From Bradyrhizobium barranii subsp. barranii (GTDB lineage Bacteria > Pseudomonadota > Alphaproteobacteria > Rhizobiales > Xanthobacteraceae): a stretch of DNA of 64,000 bases. This document shows positions 33,336 to 41,611 of the stretch, in pieces. The notes beneath the pieces were generated by a model that saw only the letters and a list, made by a program, of their open reading frames with translations, was not told where the DNA came from and ran no database searches. Made by a program: the position numbers and the translations under genes. The stretch lies in NCBI RefSeq assembly GCF_017565645.3, contig NZ_CP086136.1:6555501-6619500 (forward strand), in the 5' to 3' direction. The stretch's first letter is position 1. Each line of letters begins with the position of its first letter.

Positions 33336-34550
33336 CTACTCTTCCGGCGCGTTCTCGATCGGATCAAACCGGCTCGCATCGAGCCCGAGCAGATTCCAGG
33401 ACTGCTGCATGTGCGGCGGCAATGGCGCGGTGGCGTCGATCACGCCGCCGCGCGGATGCGGAATGACGATGCGGCGCGCGAGCAGATGCAGCCGGTTTTG
33501 CAGTCCGCCCGGCAGCTGCCAGTTCTCGATGTTGAAATATTTGGGATCGCCGACGATGGGGTGGCCGATATGCTCCATGTGGGCGCGCAGCTGATGGGTG
33601 CGGCCGGTCACGGGCTTGAGCGACACCCAGGTCAGCTTGTTGCCGGCAGTCTCGACCACCGCATAGTACGTCACCGCGTGGCTCGCGCCCTCGTCGCCAT
33701 GCTGGGCGATGCGCATGATGGTGTCGTCCTCGCTCTCTTCCTTCGCGAGGAAGGTCGAGATGCGGCCCTGCTTCGGCTTCGGCAGACCCGGCACCAGCGC
33801 CCAATAGGTCTTTCGCGCGGACCGCGAGCGAAAGGCGCCGGTCAGATGCGAGGCGGCAAATCGCGTCTTGGCGATCAGCAGGCAGCCCGAGGTCTCCCGG
33901 TCGATGCGGTGCACGAGGCGCGGCTTCTGGCCCTTGGAATCACGCATCACCTCCAGCATCTGGTCGATGTGCCGTGTCATGCCCGAGCCGCCCTGCACGG
34001 CGAGGCCCAACGGCTTGTTCAGCACGAGAACGTCGTCGTCCTCGTAGATCGTCATCTCCTTCAGCGCGGCAAGCGTTTTTTGCGCAGCTTCCGACAGTGG
34101 GCTGGCCGCCTTCGGCGTGTCGAGCTTCAGCGGCGGAATGCGGACGCTCTGGCCCTCCTCCAGGCGGTCCTTGCTGTCGACGCGCTTGCCGTCGACCCGC
34201 AACTCGCCTTTGCGGACGACGCGCTGGATGTGGGAGAACGACAGGCCCGGAAAGCGCGCTTCCAGGAAACGGTCGACGCGCATGTTGTTCTCGTCAGCCG
34301 TCACCTTGACGGTCTGCACCTTGGTCGGCAGCAGCGCCTCGACGGGCTTTGCCGGCGCAGCCACTTCGGGCGCAGCCTTGGGCGGCCGCCGCTCAGCACG
34401 CTCCGCCGCAAAGCGCGGCGGCTTCGCACCCGGCTTGCCACCCAGCCGTGGTCCCGCCTTCTTCGCAGTGCGCGCCTTGAATGGACGCGAATCGTCGCGC
34501 TCGTCACGCGAGCGGGGCTTTGGGTTCATTCTCTTGATGCGGCGGCTCAT
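33336..34550 (-). CDS. RluA family 23S rRNA pseudouridine synthase
   Basis: A 404-residue protein. A lysine/arginine/proline-rich N-terminal extension of about 75 residues is followed by an S4 RNA-binding domain (MRVDRFLEARFPGLSFSHIQ) and the RluA/RluC catalytic domain with HRIDRETSGCLL (catalytic aspartate), AVQGGSGMTRHID and GRTHQLRAHMEHIGHP. RluC-type enzymes modify U955, U2504 and U2580 of 23S rRNA in E. coli; the exact target here is inferred only at family level. The basic extension may aid rRNA binding. Confidence 0.9.
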   Translation of the reverse strand: MSRRIKRMNPKPRSRDERDDSRPFKARTAKKAGPRLGGKPGAKPPRFAAERAERRPPKAAPEVAAPAKPVEALLPTKVQTVKVTADENNMRVDRFLEARFPGLSFSHIQRVVRKGELRVDGKRVDSKDRLEEGQSVRIPPLKLDTPKAASPLSEAAQKTLAALKEMTIYEDDDVLVLNKPLGLAVQGGSGMTRHIDQMLEVMRDSKGQKPRLVHRIDRETSGCLLIAKTRFAASHLTGAFRSRSARKTYWALVPGLPKPKQGRISTFLAKEESEDDTIMRIAQHGDEGASHAVTYYAVVETAGNKLTWVSLKPVTGRTHQLRAHMEHIGHPIVGDPKYFNIENWQLPGGLQNRLHLLARRIVIPHPRGGVIDATAPLPPHMQQSWNLLGLDASRFDPIENAPEE

Positions 34551-34602
34551 GGTTGCCTGCGTACCCTAAAAGCCGGCTCCCGTCACGGCGAAATGGCCGC
34601 TT

Positions 34603-35940
34603 CTAGCGCGAGCCACCCCGCTCCTTCCGCAGCTTGGCCCAGTAATCCAGCCGCTTGCGGATCTCGCGCTCAAAACCGCGCTCGGGCGGGTCGTAGAAGG
34701 TCGGGCGGCCCAGGGCTTCCGGAAAGTAGTCCTGGCCGGAGAAGGCGTCGGGGGCGTCGTGGTCGTATTCGTAGGCCGCGCCGTAGCCCTCCGACTTCAT
34801 CAGCTTGGTCGGGGAATTGAGGATGTGCTTTGGCGGCAGCAGCGAGCCAGCCTGTTTTGCGACCTGCATCGCGGCCTTGAAAGCCGTGTAGACGGCGTTC
34901 GATTTCGGCGCGGTGGCGAGGTAGACGACGGCCTGTGCGATCGCGAGCTCGCCCTCGGGATGGCCGAGGAAGTCGAAGGCGTCCTTGGCCGCGTTGGCAA
35001 TGACGAGCGCCTGCGGATCGGCAAGGCCGATGTCCTCGACCGCCATGCGCACGACGCGGCGAGCCAGAAACAGCGGGTCCTCGCCGGCATCGAGCATGCG
35101 CGCGAGGTAGTACAGCGCGGCGTCGGGATCGGAGCCCCGCACCGACTTATGCAGCGCCGAGATCAGGTTGTAGTGACCGTCGGCCGACTTGTCGTAGATC
35201 GGCGCGCGGCGCTGCAGGATCTCCTGCAACTGCGCCGCGTTGAAAATCTCGTCCGCCCGCGCCGAACGCCAGACCTCCTCGACAAGCGTCAGCGATGCCC
35301 GGCCGTCGCCGTCGGCCATGCGCACCAGCACAGCGCGCGCCTCGTCATCGAGCGGCAGCTTGCGGCCCTCGACCTCTTCGGCATGCGCGAACAGTTTTTC
35401 GATCGCGGCGGCATCGAGCGAGCGAAACACCAGCACGCGCGCACGAGAGAGCAACGCCGCGTTGAGCTCGAAGGACGGGTTTTCGGTGGTCGCGCCGACC
35501 ATCACGACGGTGCCGTCCTCCATCACCGGCAGAAACGAATCCTGCTGGGCGCGATTGAAGCGATGCACCTCGTCGACGAACAGCAGCGTGCCCTTGCCCA
35601 TCTCGCGGCGGGCGCGTGCGGCGTCAAACGCCTTCTTCAGATCGGCGACGCCGGAGAACACCGCGGAGATCTGCTCGAAATGCAGATCGGTCGCATCGGC
35701 CAGCAGCCGCGCCACCGTGGTCTTGCCGGTGCCGGGCGGGCCCCAGAACACCAGCGATCCGAGCGTGCGCGTCTCCAGCATGCGCGTCAGCGCACCATCG
35801 GGACCGAGGATATGGTCCTGGCCTACGACCTCCGACAGCGCGCGCGGGCGCAGCCGGTCCGGCAGCGGATGCGGAGCCTCGTGGTCGAGCCCCGCCGCGG
35901 CAAAGAGAGTTGGCGTCTCCTGTGGTCGCTTCGGGCTCAT
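34603..35940 (-). CDS. rarA: replication-associated recombination protein RarA
   Basis: A 445-residue AAA+ ATPase of the RarA/MgsA/WRNIP1 family, which acts at stalled replication forks. The Walker A is GPPGTGKTTVARLL, the Walker B LLFVDEVHRFN, sensor 1 GATTENPSFELNAALLSRAR, and the C-terminal part shows HYNLISALHKSVRGSDPDAA and PPKHILNSPTKLMK. Its start codon overlaps the stop of the Deg protease gene by 4 bases, so the two are coupled. Confidence 0.95.
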   Translation of the reverse strand: MSPKRPQETPTLFAAAGLDHEAPHPLPDRLRPRALSEVVGQDHILGPDGALTRMLETRTLGSLVFWGPPGTGKTTVARLLADATDLHFEQISAVFSGVADLKKAFDAARARREMGKGTLLFVDEVHRFNRAQQDSFLPVMEDGTVVMVGATTENPSFELNAALLSRARVLVFRSLDAAAIEKLFAHAEEVEGRKLPLDDEARAVLVRMADGDGRASLTLVEEVWRSARADEIFNAAQLQEILQRRAPIYDKSADGHYNLISALHKSVRGSDPDAALYYLARMLDAGEDPLFLARRVVRMAVEDIGLADPQALVIANAAKDAFDFLGHPEGELAIAQAVVYLATAPKSNAVYTAFKAAMQVAKQAGSLLPPKHILNSPTKLMKSEGYGAAYEYDHDAPDAFSGQDYFPEALGRPTFYDPPERGFEREIRKRLDYWAKLRKERGGSR

Positions 35941-37343
35941 CCGCCCAGCGTGACGTTGATCTGCTGGCCACCGCGCACCAGCGTGATGCGCCAGATCCGC
36001 GGCCGTTCGCCCGCCGCCTTTTCGAGGTCGCCGGTCTTGCTGATCTTCTGGTTGTTGACGGCGAGGATGATGTCGCCCTTCTGGAAGCCGACACTCGCAG
36101 CCGCGCTGTCGCCGCCGAGATCGGTGATCACGACGCCTTCGGTGTCGGCGTCCAGATGCAGCTCGTCGGCAACCGCCGGCGTGATGGACGAGACCTTCGC
36201 GCCCTGGAACGGCGAGCGCGCGGTGACGACGAGTTCGTTGCGGCCGGAGTCGGGTGCGGTCTCGAGCGAGATCGTGACCTTGAGTGGCTTACCGCCGCGC
36301 TGCACGTCGATCTGCGCGGTGCCGCCGAGCGGACGCGTGGCGAAACGGTAGTCGAACGCGTTGGGATCATCCACCGTCTGGCCGTCGATCCCGGTGATGA
36401 GATCGGAGGATTTCAGGCCGGCCTTGGCCGCGGGGCCGGTCGAGACCACGCTTGCGACCAGCGCGCCGGTCGGCGAACGCAGGCCGAGGCTCTCGGCGAT
36501 CTCGGGCGTCACCGCCTGCAATTTTGCCCCTAACCACGGCCGCTTCACCGCCTTGCCGCCGCTCTTGGCGGAGGCGACGACGACGCGCACCATGTTGGCG
36601 GGGATCGCAAAGCCGATGCCTTGCGAGCCGCCGGAGCGCGAATAGATCGCGGTATTGATGCCGGCGAGCTTTCCGCTCATGTCGACCAGCGCGCCGCCGG
36701 AATTGCCGGGATTGATGGCCGCATCGGTCTGGATGAAGAACTGGTAGTCGGTGATGCCGACCTGGGTGCGCGCGAGCGCCGAGATGATGCCGTGGGTCAC
36801 GGTCTGGCCGACGCCGAAGGGATTGCCGATCGCGAGCACTACATCGCCAACCAGCAGTTCGTCGGAGTTGGTGAAGTCCAGGGTCGGAAACTTCTCCTTG
36901 GTGTCCTTCAGGCGCAGCACGGCGAGATCGGTGCGCGGATCCTTCAGCAGGATTTCGGCCTCGAATTCCCGCTTGTCCGACAGCGATACTTTCACCTGGT
37001 CCGCGCCCTCGATGACGTGGACGTTGGTGACGACGAGGCCGGAGGCATCGACGATGACACCGGAGCCGAGCGAGCGCTGCATCTGCTCGGGCTGCTGGCC
37101 CGGCACGCCGAAGAAGCGGCGGAAGATCGGGTCGTCCAGCAGCGGATTGCGGTTCTGCACCACCTTGGCGGCGTAGACGTTGACGACGGCCGGCTGCACC
37201 CGCTGCACGATCGGCGCATAGGACAGCCGCAGCTCGGCGGGCGAGGACGGGACACGACGGTCCTGCGCGGCGGCCGGATTGAGGTGGGCTGAAAACGCTA
37301 TGCACAATGCCGTGATGACGGCGGTCCGGGTCGATCGAAACAT
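35937..37343 (-). CDS. Do/DegP-like periplasmic serine protease
   Basis: A 468-residue protein with a signal peptide (AVITALCIAFSAHLNPAAAQ), a trypsin-like domain with the catalytic H in TNVHVIEGAD, D in TDLAVLRLK and S in NPGNSGGALVD, and two PDZ domains (TGALVASVVSTGPAAKAGLK and GGDSAAASVGFQKGDIILA). Deg proteases degrade or refold damaged envelope proteins. The gene heads a coupled pair with rarA. Confidence 0.92.
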   Translation of the reverse strand: MFRSTRTAVITALCIAFSAHLNPAAAQDRRVPSSPAELRLSYAPIVQRVQPAVVNVYAAKVVQNRNPLLDDPIFRRFFGVPGQQPEQMQRSLGSGVIVDASGLVVTNVHVIEGADQVKVSLSDKREFEAEILLKDPRTDLAVLRLKDTKEKFPTLDFTNSDELLVGDVVLAIGNPFGVGQTVTHGIISALARTQVGITDYQFFIQTDAAINPGNSGGALVDMSGKLAGINTAIYSRSGGSQGIGFAIPANMVRVVVASAKSGGKAVKRPWLGAKLQAVTPEIAESLGLRSPTGALVASVVSTGPAAKAGLKSSDLITGIDGQTVDDPNAFDYRFATRPLGGTAQIDVQRGGKPLKVTISLETAPDSGRNELVVTARSPFQGAKVSSITPAVADELHLDADTEGVVITDLGGDSAAASVGFQKGDIILAVNNQKISKTGDLEKAAGERPRIWRITLVRGGQQINVTLGG

Positions 37344-37656
37344 TCCTACCTCTCGGAAAAGACGCCGGAATATAGGCGCGTTCGCCCGCCAATAGAAGGG
37401 CGCCAGGGGGCATCATTCTGCCGCCTTTCCGGTGTGTCCGCCTTGCAAGTCCCGCATGCGAAATGACAATTTACCTGGGCGGTGGATTGGCATGATGCGC
37501 GTCATCCAGCATTGTGGTGGCGAGCGGATTCGGTTGCGGCGAATTGGCATCAGTGGGAACCGCGCAACCGGGCGCAGCGTCGCGGGGCAGTCATCGTTCA
37601 TACCTAGGCTCTCCCGTTACGACTTGGGGAAGTTCGTCAAACGATGGAGTCATGAT
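37344..37656. other. gene-free interval between Deg protease and porin genes
   Basis: These 313 bases separate two divergent genes and presumably carry both promoters. I see no palindrome family, no RNA gene and no coding frame with a credible product. GGAG at 37646-37649 is the ribosome site of the porin gene. Confidence 0.5.
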
Positions 37657-39288
37657 GTGAGCAGGACAAGACTTGCAGCCACCGCGATTGGTCTCGCCGG
37701 TGCGCTGGCGGCCTCGCAGGCCCAGGCCCAAACGGCAAGCAGCAGCGATCAGGAGATCGCACTGCTGAAGCTGCAATTGAAGATGCTGGAGCAGAAGCTC
37801 GACAAGCTCCAGAGCCAGACCGCCGCCAACACGGCGGCCACGGCGAAGGCCAAAGTCGAAGCAAAGGCAGAGGCCAAGGCCGAAGCGCGCTCGGAGGCGA
37901 AGGCGGTCGTGGCCAATGCTAACGCGGCGATCCCGCTCAAGGGACCGGCGCCCGCGTCCGGCGCCGTCGTGACGATGCCGAACAACCGGCCGACCATCTG
38001 CACCGCCGATGGGGCAAACTGCGTCGCGATCACCGGTCGCGTGCACTACGATATGGGCGGCTATGACTATCGTCCCAACACGGCGGCAACTGTGCCGCAA
38101 AAACTGGACAGCGGCGAAAACGTGCGTCGCGCGCGCATCGGTGTCGTCGGCAAATTCCTCGAAGACTGGAATTTCGCGCTGATCTACGATTTCGGCGGCT
38201 CGTCCGACGGATTTGGCGGCACGGGCGCCGCCGGCGCGACCCCTGTCGGCTTCCTGCCGGGCGGAGGCACCTCCGGCATCGAGAATGCTTGGGTGAGCTA
38301 CACGGGGCTGAAGCCGTTCGGCGGCAAGATGGCAATCGAAGCCGGCATCATGGACCTTGCCTGGACCCTGGATGAATCCACGAGTTCCAACGACATTGCC
38401 TTCATGGAACGCGCCTCGGTCGGCATCATCGCGCAAAATATCGCCGCCGGCGACTTCCGTTCCGCCGCCGGTGCCCGCTGGTACAATGACGTGTTCTGGG
38501 CCGGCGCTTACGTGACCGGCCCGACCTCGGGTGCCATTCACTCGGCCTCGAGCGTGTCACCTCCCGGGACCAGCGAGCAATACGGCGCGACCGCCCGCGT
38601 TGCGGGCCAGGTCGTGAGCGGCAACGACTACTCGGTGCATCTCGGCGCCGACGCGGAATGGCTGATCCAGCCGCCGCGCAATCTGATCGCGAACACGCAA
38701 ACGCTCACGCTCAGCGATCGTCCCGAGTTGCGCATCGATCCCACGACGCTGATCTCGACCGGAGCGATTGCAAATGTGTCGGGCGCGCAGGTCTATGGCG
38801 TGGAAGCCGCGGCCACCTATGGACCGCTCTGGGTCCAGGGCGAATACTACTGGTTCAACATCGATCGCGGTGCGAACACCGCGGTGGCGCCCATCGGTAC
38901 GTCGAGCCTGAAATTCCAGGGCGGCTACGCACAGGCGGCCTATGTCCTGACCGGTGAATCGCGCAAGTACAATCCGAGCAACGCGGCCTATGGCGGCGTC
39001 AAGCCGAACAATCCGTTCTCGATCAACGGCGGCGGCTGGGGTGCCTGGGAGATCGCCGGTCGCTACTCGACCATAGATCTGAACGATCAGTTGGCGACCG
39101 CCGCCGGCATCGCCGGCGGGCGGCAAACCGTCTACACGCTGGCGCTCAACTGGTACGTCAACGGCAATGTGCGCTTCATGCTCGACTATCTGCATGGCAC
39201 GGTGTCGAAGCAGGCCTCGGCGGTGTCGGCGGCGGACACCGGCTCGAAGTTCGATGCGGTCGCGTTGCGCACGCAGTTTGCGTTCTGA
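37657..39288 (+). CDS. OprO/OprP-type outer membrane porin
   Basis: A 543-residue outer-membrane protein with a signal peptide ending near residue 24 (GLAGALAASQAQA). A leucine-zipper-like helix follows at 34-52 (IALLKLQLKMLEQKLDKL), then a region of repeated EAKA units at about 66-83, and finally a beta-barrel ending in phenylalanine (ALRTQFAF), as outer-membrane proteins do. The barrel features (VRRARIGVVGKFLEDWNFAL, YDFGG, FMERAS) match polyphosphate/phosphate-selective porins. The GTG at 37657 has GGAG 7 bases upstream. Selectivity is inferred from the family. Confidence 0.87.
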   Translation: MSRTRLAATAIGLAGALAASQAQAQTASSSDQEIALLKLQLKMLEQKLDKLQSQTAANTAATAKAKVEAKAEAKAEARSEAKAVVANANAAIPLKGPAPASGAVVTMPNNRPTICTADGANCVAITGRVHYDMGGYDYRPNTAATVPQKLDSGENVRRARIGVVGKFLEDWNFALIYDFGGSSDGFGGTGAAGATPVGFLPGGGTSGIENAWVSYTGLKPFGGKMAIEAGIMDLAWTLDESTSSNDIAFMERASVGIIAQNIAAGDFRSAAGARWYNDVFWAGAYVTGPTSGAIHSASSVSPPGTSEQYGATARVAGQVVSGNDYSVHLGADAEWLIQPPRNLIANTQTLTLSDRPELRIDPTTLISTGAIANVSGAQVYGVEAAATYGPLWVQGEYYWFNIDRGANTAVAPIGTSSLKFQGGYAQAAYVLTGESRKYNPSNAAYGGVKPNNPFSINGGGWGAWEIAGRYSTIDLNDQLATAAGIAGGRQTVYTLALNWYVNGNVRFMLDYLHGTVSKQASAVSAADTGSKFDAVALRTQFAF

Positions 39289-39299
39289 TGCAATCTCTT

Positions 39300-39325
39300 C
39301 CGGGAGCGGCACGGTCCGCTCCCGG
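39300..39325. terminator. hairpin between convergent genes
   Basis: A perfect 10-base stem CCGGGAGCGG/CCGCTCCCGG with a 6-base loop lies 11 bases after the porin stop codon and 4 bases before the end of the HxlR gene. No T-run follows on either side, so it may be a weak bidirectional terminator. Confidence 0.5.
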
Positions 39326-39329
39326 AGAG

Positions 39330-39713
39330 TTACGCTGCGCGCTTCGGCTTCTTGACCGGCTCCGCTTCGGGCGGCGGCGCGCAGGACAGCCGTTGCTGAT
39401 GGCTTTCGCCCCAGGCCTTCAGGATGTCGATCACCGGCCGCAGGCTCTCGCCGAGCTCGGAGAGGCAATACTCCACGCGCGGCGGCACCTCGGCATAGAC
39501 CTTGCAGATGACGAGCTTGTCCTCCTCCAGCGCGCGAAGCTGCTTTGTCAGCATGCGCTGGGTGATGCCGGGCATCCGGCGGCGCAGTTCGCCGAAGCGC
39601 TGGGTGCCGTCCTGGAGGTGGTAGAGGATCACGCCCTTCCACTTGCCGTCGATCAGGTCCAGCGTCGCCTCGACCGAGCAGCCGGGACGCCGGGTAAAAT
39701 CTCGCCGCTTCAT
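39330..39713 (-). CDS. HxlR family transcriptional regulator
   Basis: A 127-residue winged-helix regulator. The HxlR core is present: GCSVEATLDLIDGKWKGVIL, FGELRRRMPGITQRMLTKQL and VYAEVPPRVEYCLSELGESL. HxlR regulators often respond to quinones or electrophiles through a conserved cysteine such as the one in PGCSVE. It is divergent from a quinone-oxidoreductase-like gene, its probable target. The ATG at 39713 follows GGGAAAA; a TTG 24 bases upstream is less likely. Confidence 0.9.
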   Translation of the reverse strand: MKRRDFTRRPGCSVEATLDLIDGKWKGVILYHLQDGTQRFGELRRRMPGITQRMLTKQLRALEEDKLVICKVYAEVPPRVEYCLSELGESLRPVIDILKAWGESHQQRLSCAPPPEAEPVKKPKRAA

Positions 39714-39846
39714 GCGTGTTTTCCCAATAGTATCCAAACAGGGACTATATCCCCGAATTTACAGTACTTGCCAAATCGGGGCTAGCGGGACAGTTAGCGG
39801 GCCAGGCGCAGATCACAAGCTACGCGCCATTTGATGGAGACAAGCC

Positions 39847-40860
39847 ATGAAGGCCGTCGGCTACAAAAAATCGCTTCCGATCGAGGATCAGGACGCGCTG
39901 ATCGATTTCGAGACCGCAAAGCCCGAGCCCAAGGGGCGCGATATCCGCGTCGCCGTGAAGGCCATCTCGGCCAACCCGGTTGATTACAAGGTACGCAAGC
40001 GTGCCGCCCCGCCCGCGGGCGAGACGAAGATTCTTGGCTATGACGCGGCCGGCGTCGTCGATGCCGTGGGTCCGGACGTCACACTGTTCAAGCCGGGCGA
40101 CGAGGTGTTTTACGCCGGCTCGATCCTGCGCCAGGGCACCAATTCCGAATTCCACCTGGTCGACGAGCGCATCGTCGGCGTCAAGCCGAAGTCGCTCTCG
40201 TTCGCGCAGGCCGCAGCCCTCCCCCTCACCTCCATCACCGCCTGGGAATTGCTGTTCGACCGGCTCGGCGCGGTGCCCGGCAAGAGCGTCGATCCACGCA
40301 CGCTGCTGATCACGGGCGGCGCCGGCGGCGTCGGCTCGATCCTGATCCAGCTTGCGCGCCGCCTCACGGGCCTCACGGTGCTCGCGACGGCGACGCGGCC
40401 GGAATCGCAAAAATGGTGCCTCGATCTCGGCGCGCATGCGGTGATCGACCACGGCAAGCCGATGAAGGAGCAGATCGAGAGCTTGAGGCTGCCGCCGGTC
40501 GCGCTGGTGGCGAGCCTTACCTTCACCGACCAGCACTACAAGGCGATCGCCGAGTTCATGGCGCCGCAGGGCCGGTTCGGCCTGATCGACGATCCCCCGG
40601 AGTTCGCCGTGAGCACCTTCAAGGGCAAGGCGATCTCAGTACACTGGGAATCGATGTTCACGCGCTCCTCTTTCCAGACGCCCGACATGATCGCGCAGCA
40701 TCATCTGCTCAACGACGTCTCCGACCTCATCGACAAGGGCGTGCTGCGCACCACGCTCGACCAGACCTTTGGCACGATCAACGCGGCCAACCTCAAGCGC
40801 GCGCATGCGCTGCTCGAAAGCGGCAAGTCGCGCGGGAAGATCGTGCTCGAGGGGTGGTAG
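39847..40860 (+). CDS. zinc-type alcohol dehydrogenase/quinone oxidoreductase family protein
   Basis: A 337-residue MDR-superfamily NAD(P)H oxidoreductase. The N-terminal GroES-like half has NPVDYKVRKRAAPP and LGYDAAGVVDAVGPDV. The Rossmann half has TLLITGGAGGVGSILIQLAR with the AGGVGS cofactor motif. Catalytic zinc ligands are not evident, so it belongs with the quinone reductases (ZADH/QOR). It is divergent from the HxlR regulator, which suggests induction by quinones or similar compounds. GGAGACAAGCC precedes the ATG. Confidence 0.9.
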   Translation: MKAVGYKKSLPIEDQDALIDFETAKPEPKGRDIRVAVKAISANPVDYKVRKRAAPPAGETKILGYDAAGVVDAVGPDVTLFKPGDEVFYAGSILRQGTNSEFHLVDERIVGVKPKSLSFAQAAALPLTSITAWELLFDRLGAVPGKSVDPRTLLITGGAGGVGSILIQLARRLTGLTVLATATRPESQKWCLDLGAHAVIDHGKPMKEQIESLRLPPVALVASLTFTDQHYKAIAEFMAPQGRFGLIDDPPEFAVSTFKGKAISVHWESMFTRSSFQTPDMIAQHHLLNDVSDLIDKGVLRTTLDQTFGTINAANLKRAHALLESGKSRGKIVLEGW

Positions 40861-40873
40861 GTGCTTACGGCTT

Positions 40874-41000
40874 CGTAGGGTGGGCAAAGGCGCACTTGCG
40901 CCGTGCCCACCATCTCGCAACGGGTGCGACAAAAGTGGTGGGCACGCTTCCGCCTTCGCTCTTCGAGCTACGGCGGACAAGTCGCTTTGCCCACCCTACG
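40874..41000. repeat. interspersed palindrome, GTAGGGTGGGCAAAG family
   Basis: Starts CGTAGGGTGGGCAAAGGCGC and ends GCTTTGCCCACCCTACG, with GTGCCCACC and GGTGGGCACG inside. It lies between the quinone oxidoreductase and the interrupted SDR gene, convergent genes. Confidence 0.75.
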
Positions 41001-41035
41001 GTGCCACGCTTCCGGTGCCACGCCTTCGCGTAGTC

Positions 41036-41504
41036 TCAGGCGATCGTGTTAACGATGCCGCCTTCCGCGCGCAGCGCCGCACCGTTGGTCGCGGACGCTT
41101 CCTTCGACGCGACATAGACCACCATGTTGGCGATTTCGTCGACGCTGGCGAAGCGCTGGATCAGCGAGCTCGGGCGGTGCTGCTTGACGAAATTGGCCGC
41201 GGCCTCATCGACCGACTGGCCATTCTGCTTGGCGAGATCCTTCACGAAGGTCTCGACGCCCTCCGACATGGTCGGACCCGGCAGCACGGAATTGACGGTG
41301 ACGCCGGTGCCGCGGGTGAGCTGCGCGAGGCCGCGGGCGACCGAGAGCTGGGCCGTCTTGCTCATGCCGTAATGGATCATCTCGACGGGAATGTTGAGCC
41401 CGGACTCCGATGAGATGAAGACGATGCGGCCCCAGTTGCGCTTGAGCATGCCCTTCATATAGGCGCGCGACAGCCGCACGCCGCTCATCACGTTGACCTC
41501 GAAG
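41036..41504 (-). pseudogene. SDR family oxidoreductase, 3' fragment cut by IS21-type element
   Basis: This is the C-terminal part of a short-chain dehydrogenase: VNVMSGVRLSRAYMKGML, the catalytic segment VFISSESGLNI with MIHYGMSKT (Y and K), and GALRAEGGIVNTIA at the end. The matching N-terminal part lies at 44217-44543 beyond the insertion sequence. CTCGAAG at 41498-41504 is one of the two target copies. With the element and one copy removed, the frame joins as RFFE-VNVM and gives 262 residues. The gene is inactive as it stands. Confidence 0.9.
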
Positions 41505-41611
41505 CCCCGTGGGTCGGTCAAAATCCCCCGGGTATGGTCACTTGAAACTCCCCCACCTGATGATCGCCGTCAGCGCCGCTGAACAGCAGTAGCCGGTCAG
41601 GCAGGACGTTT

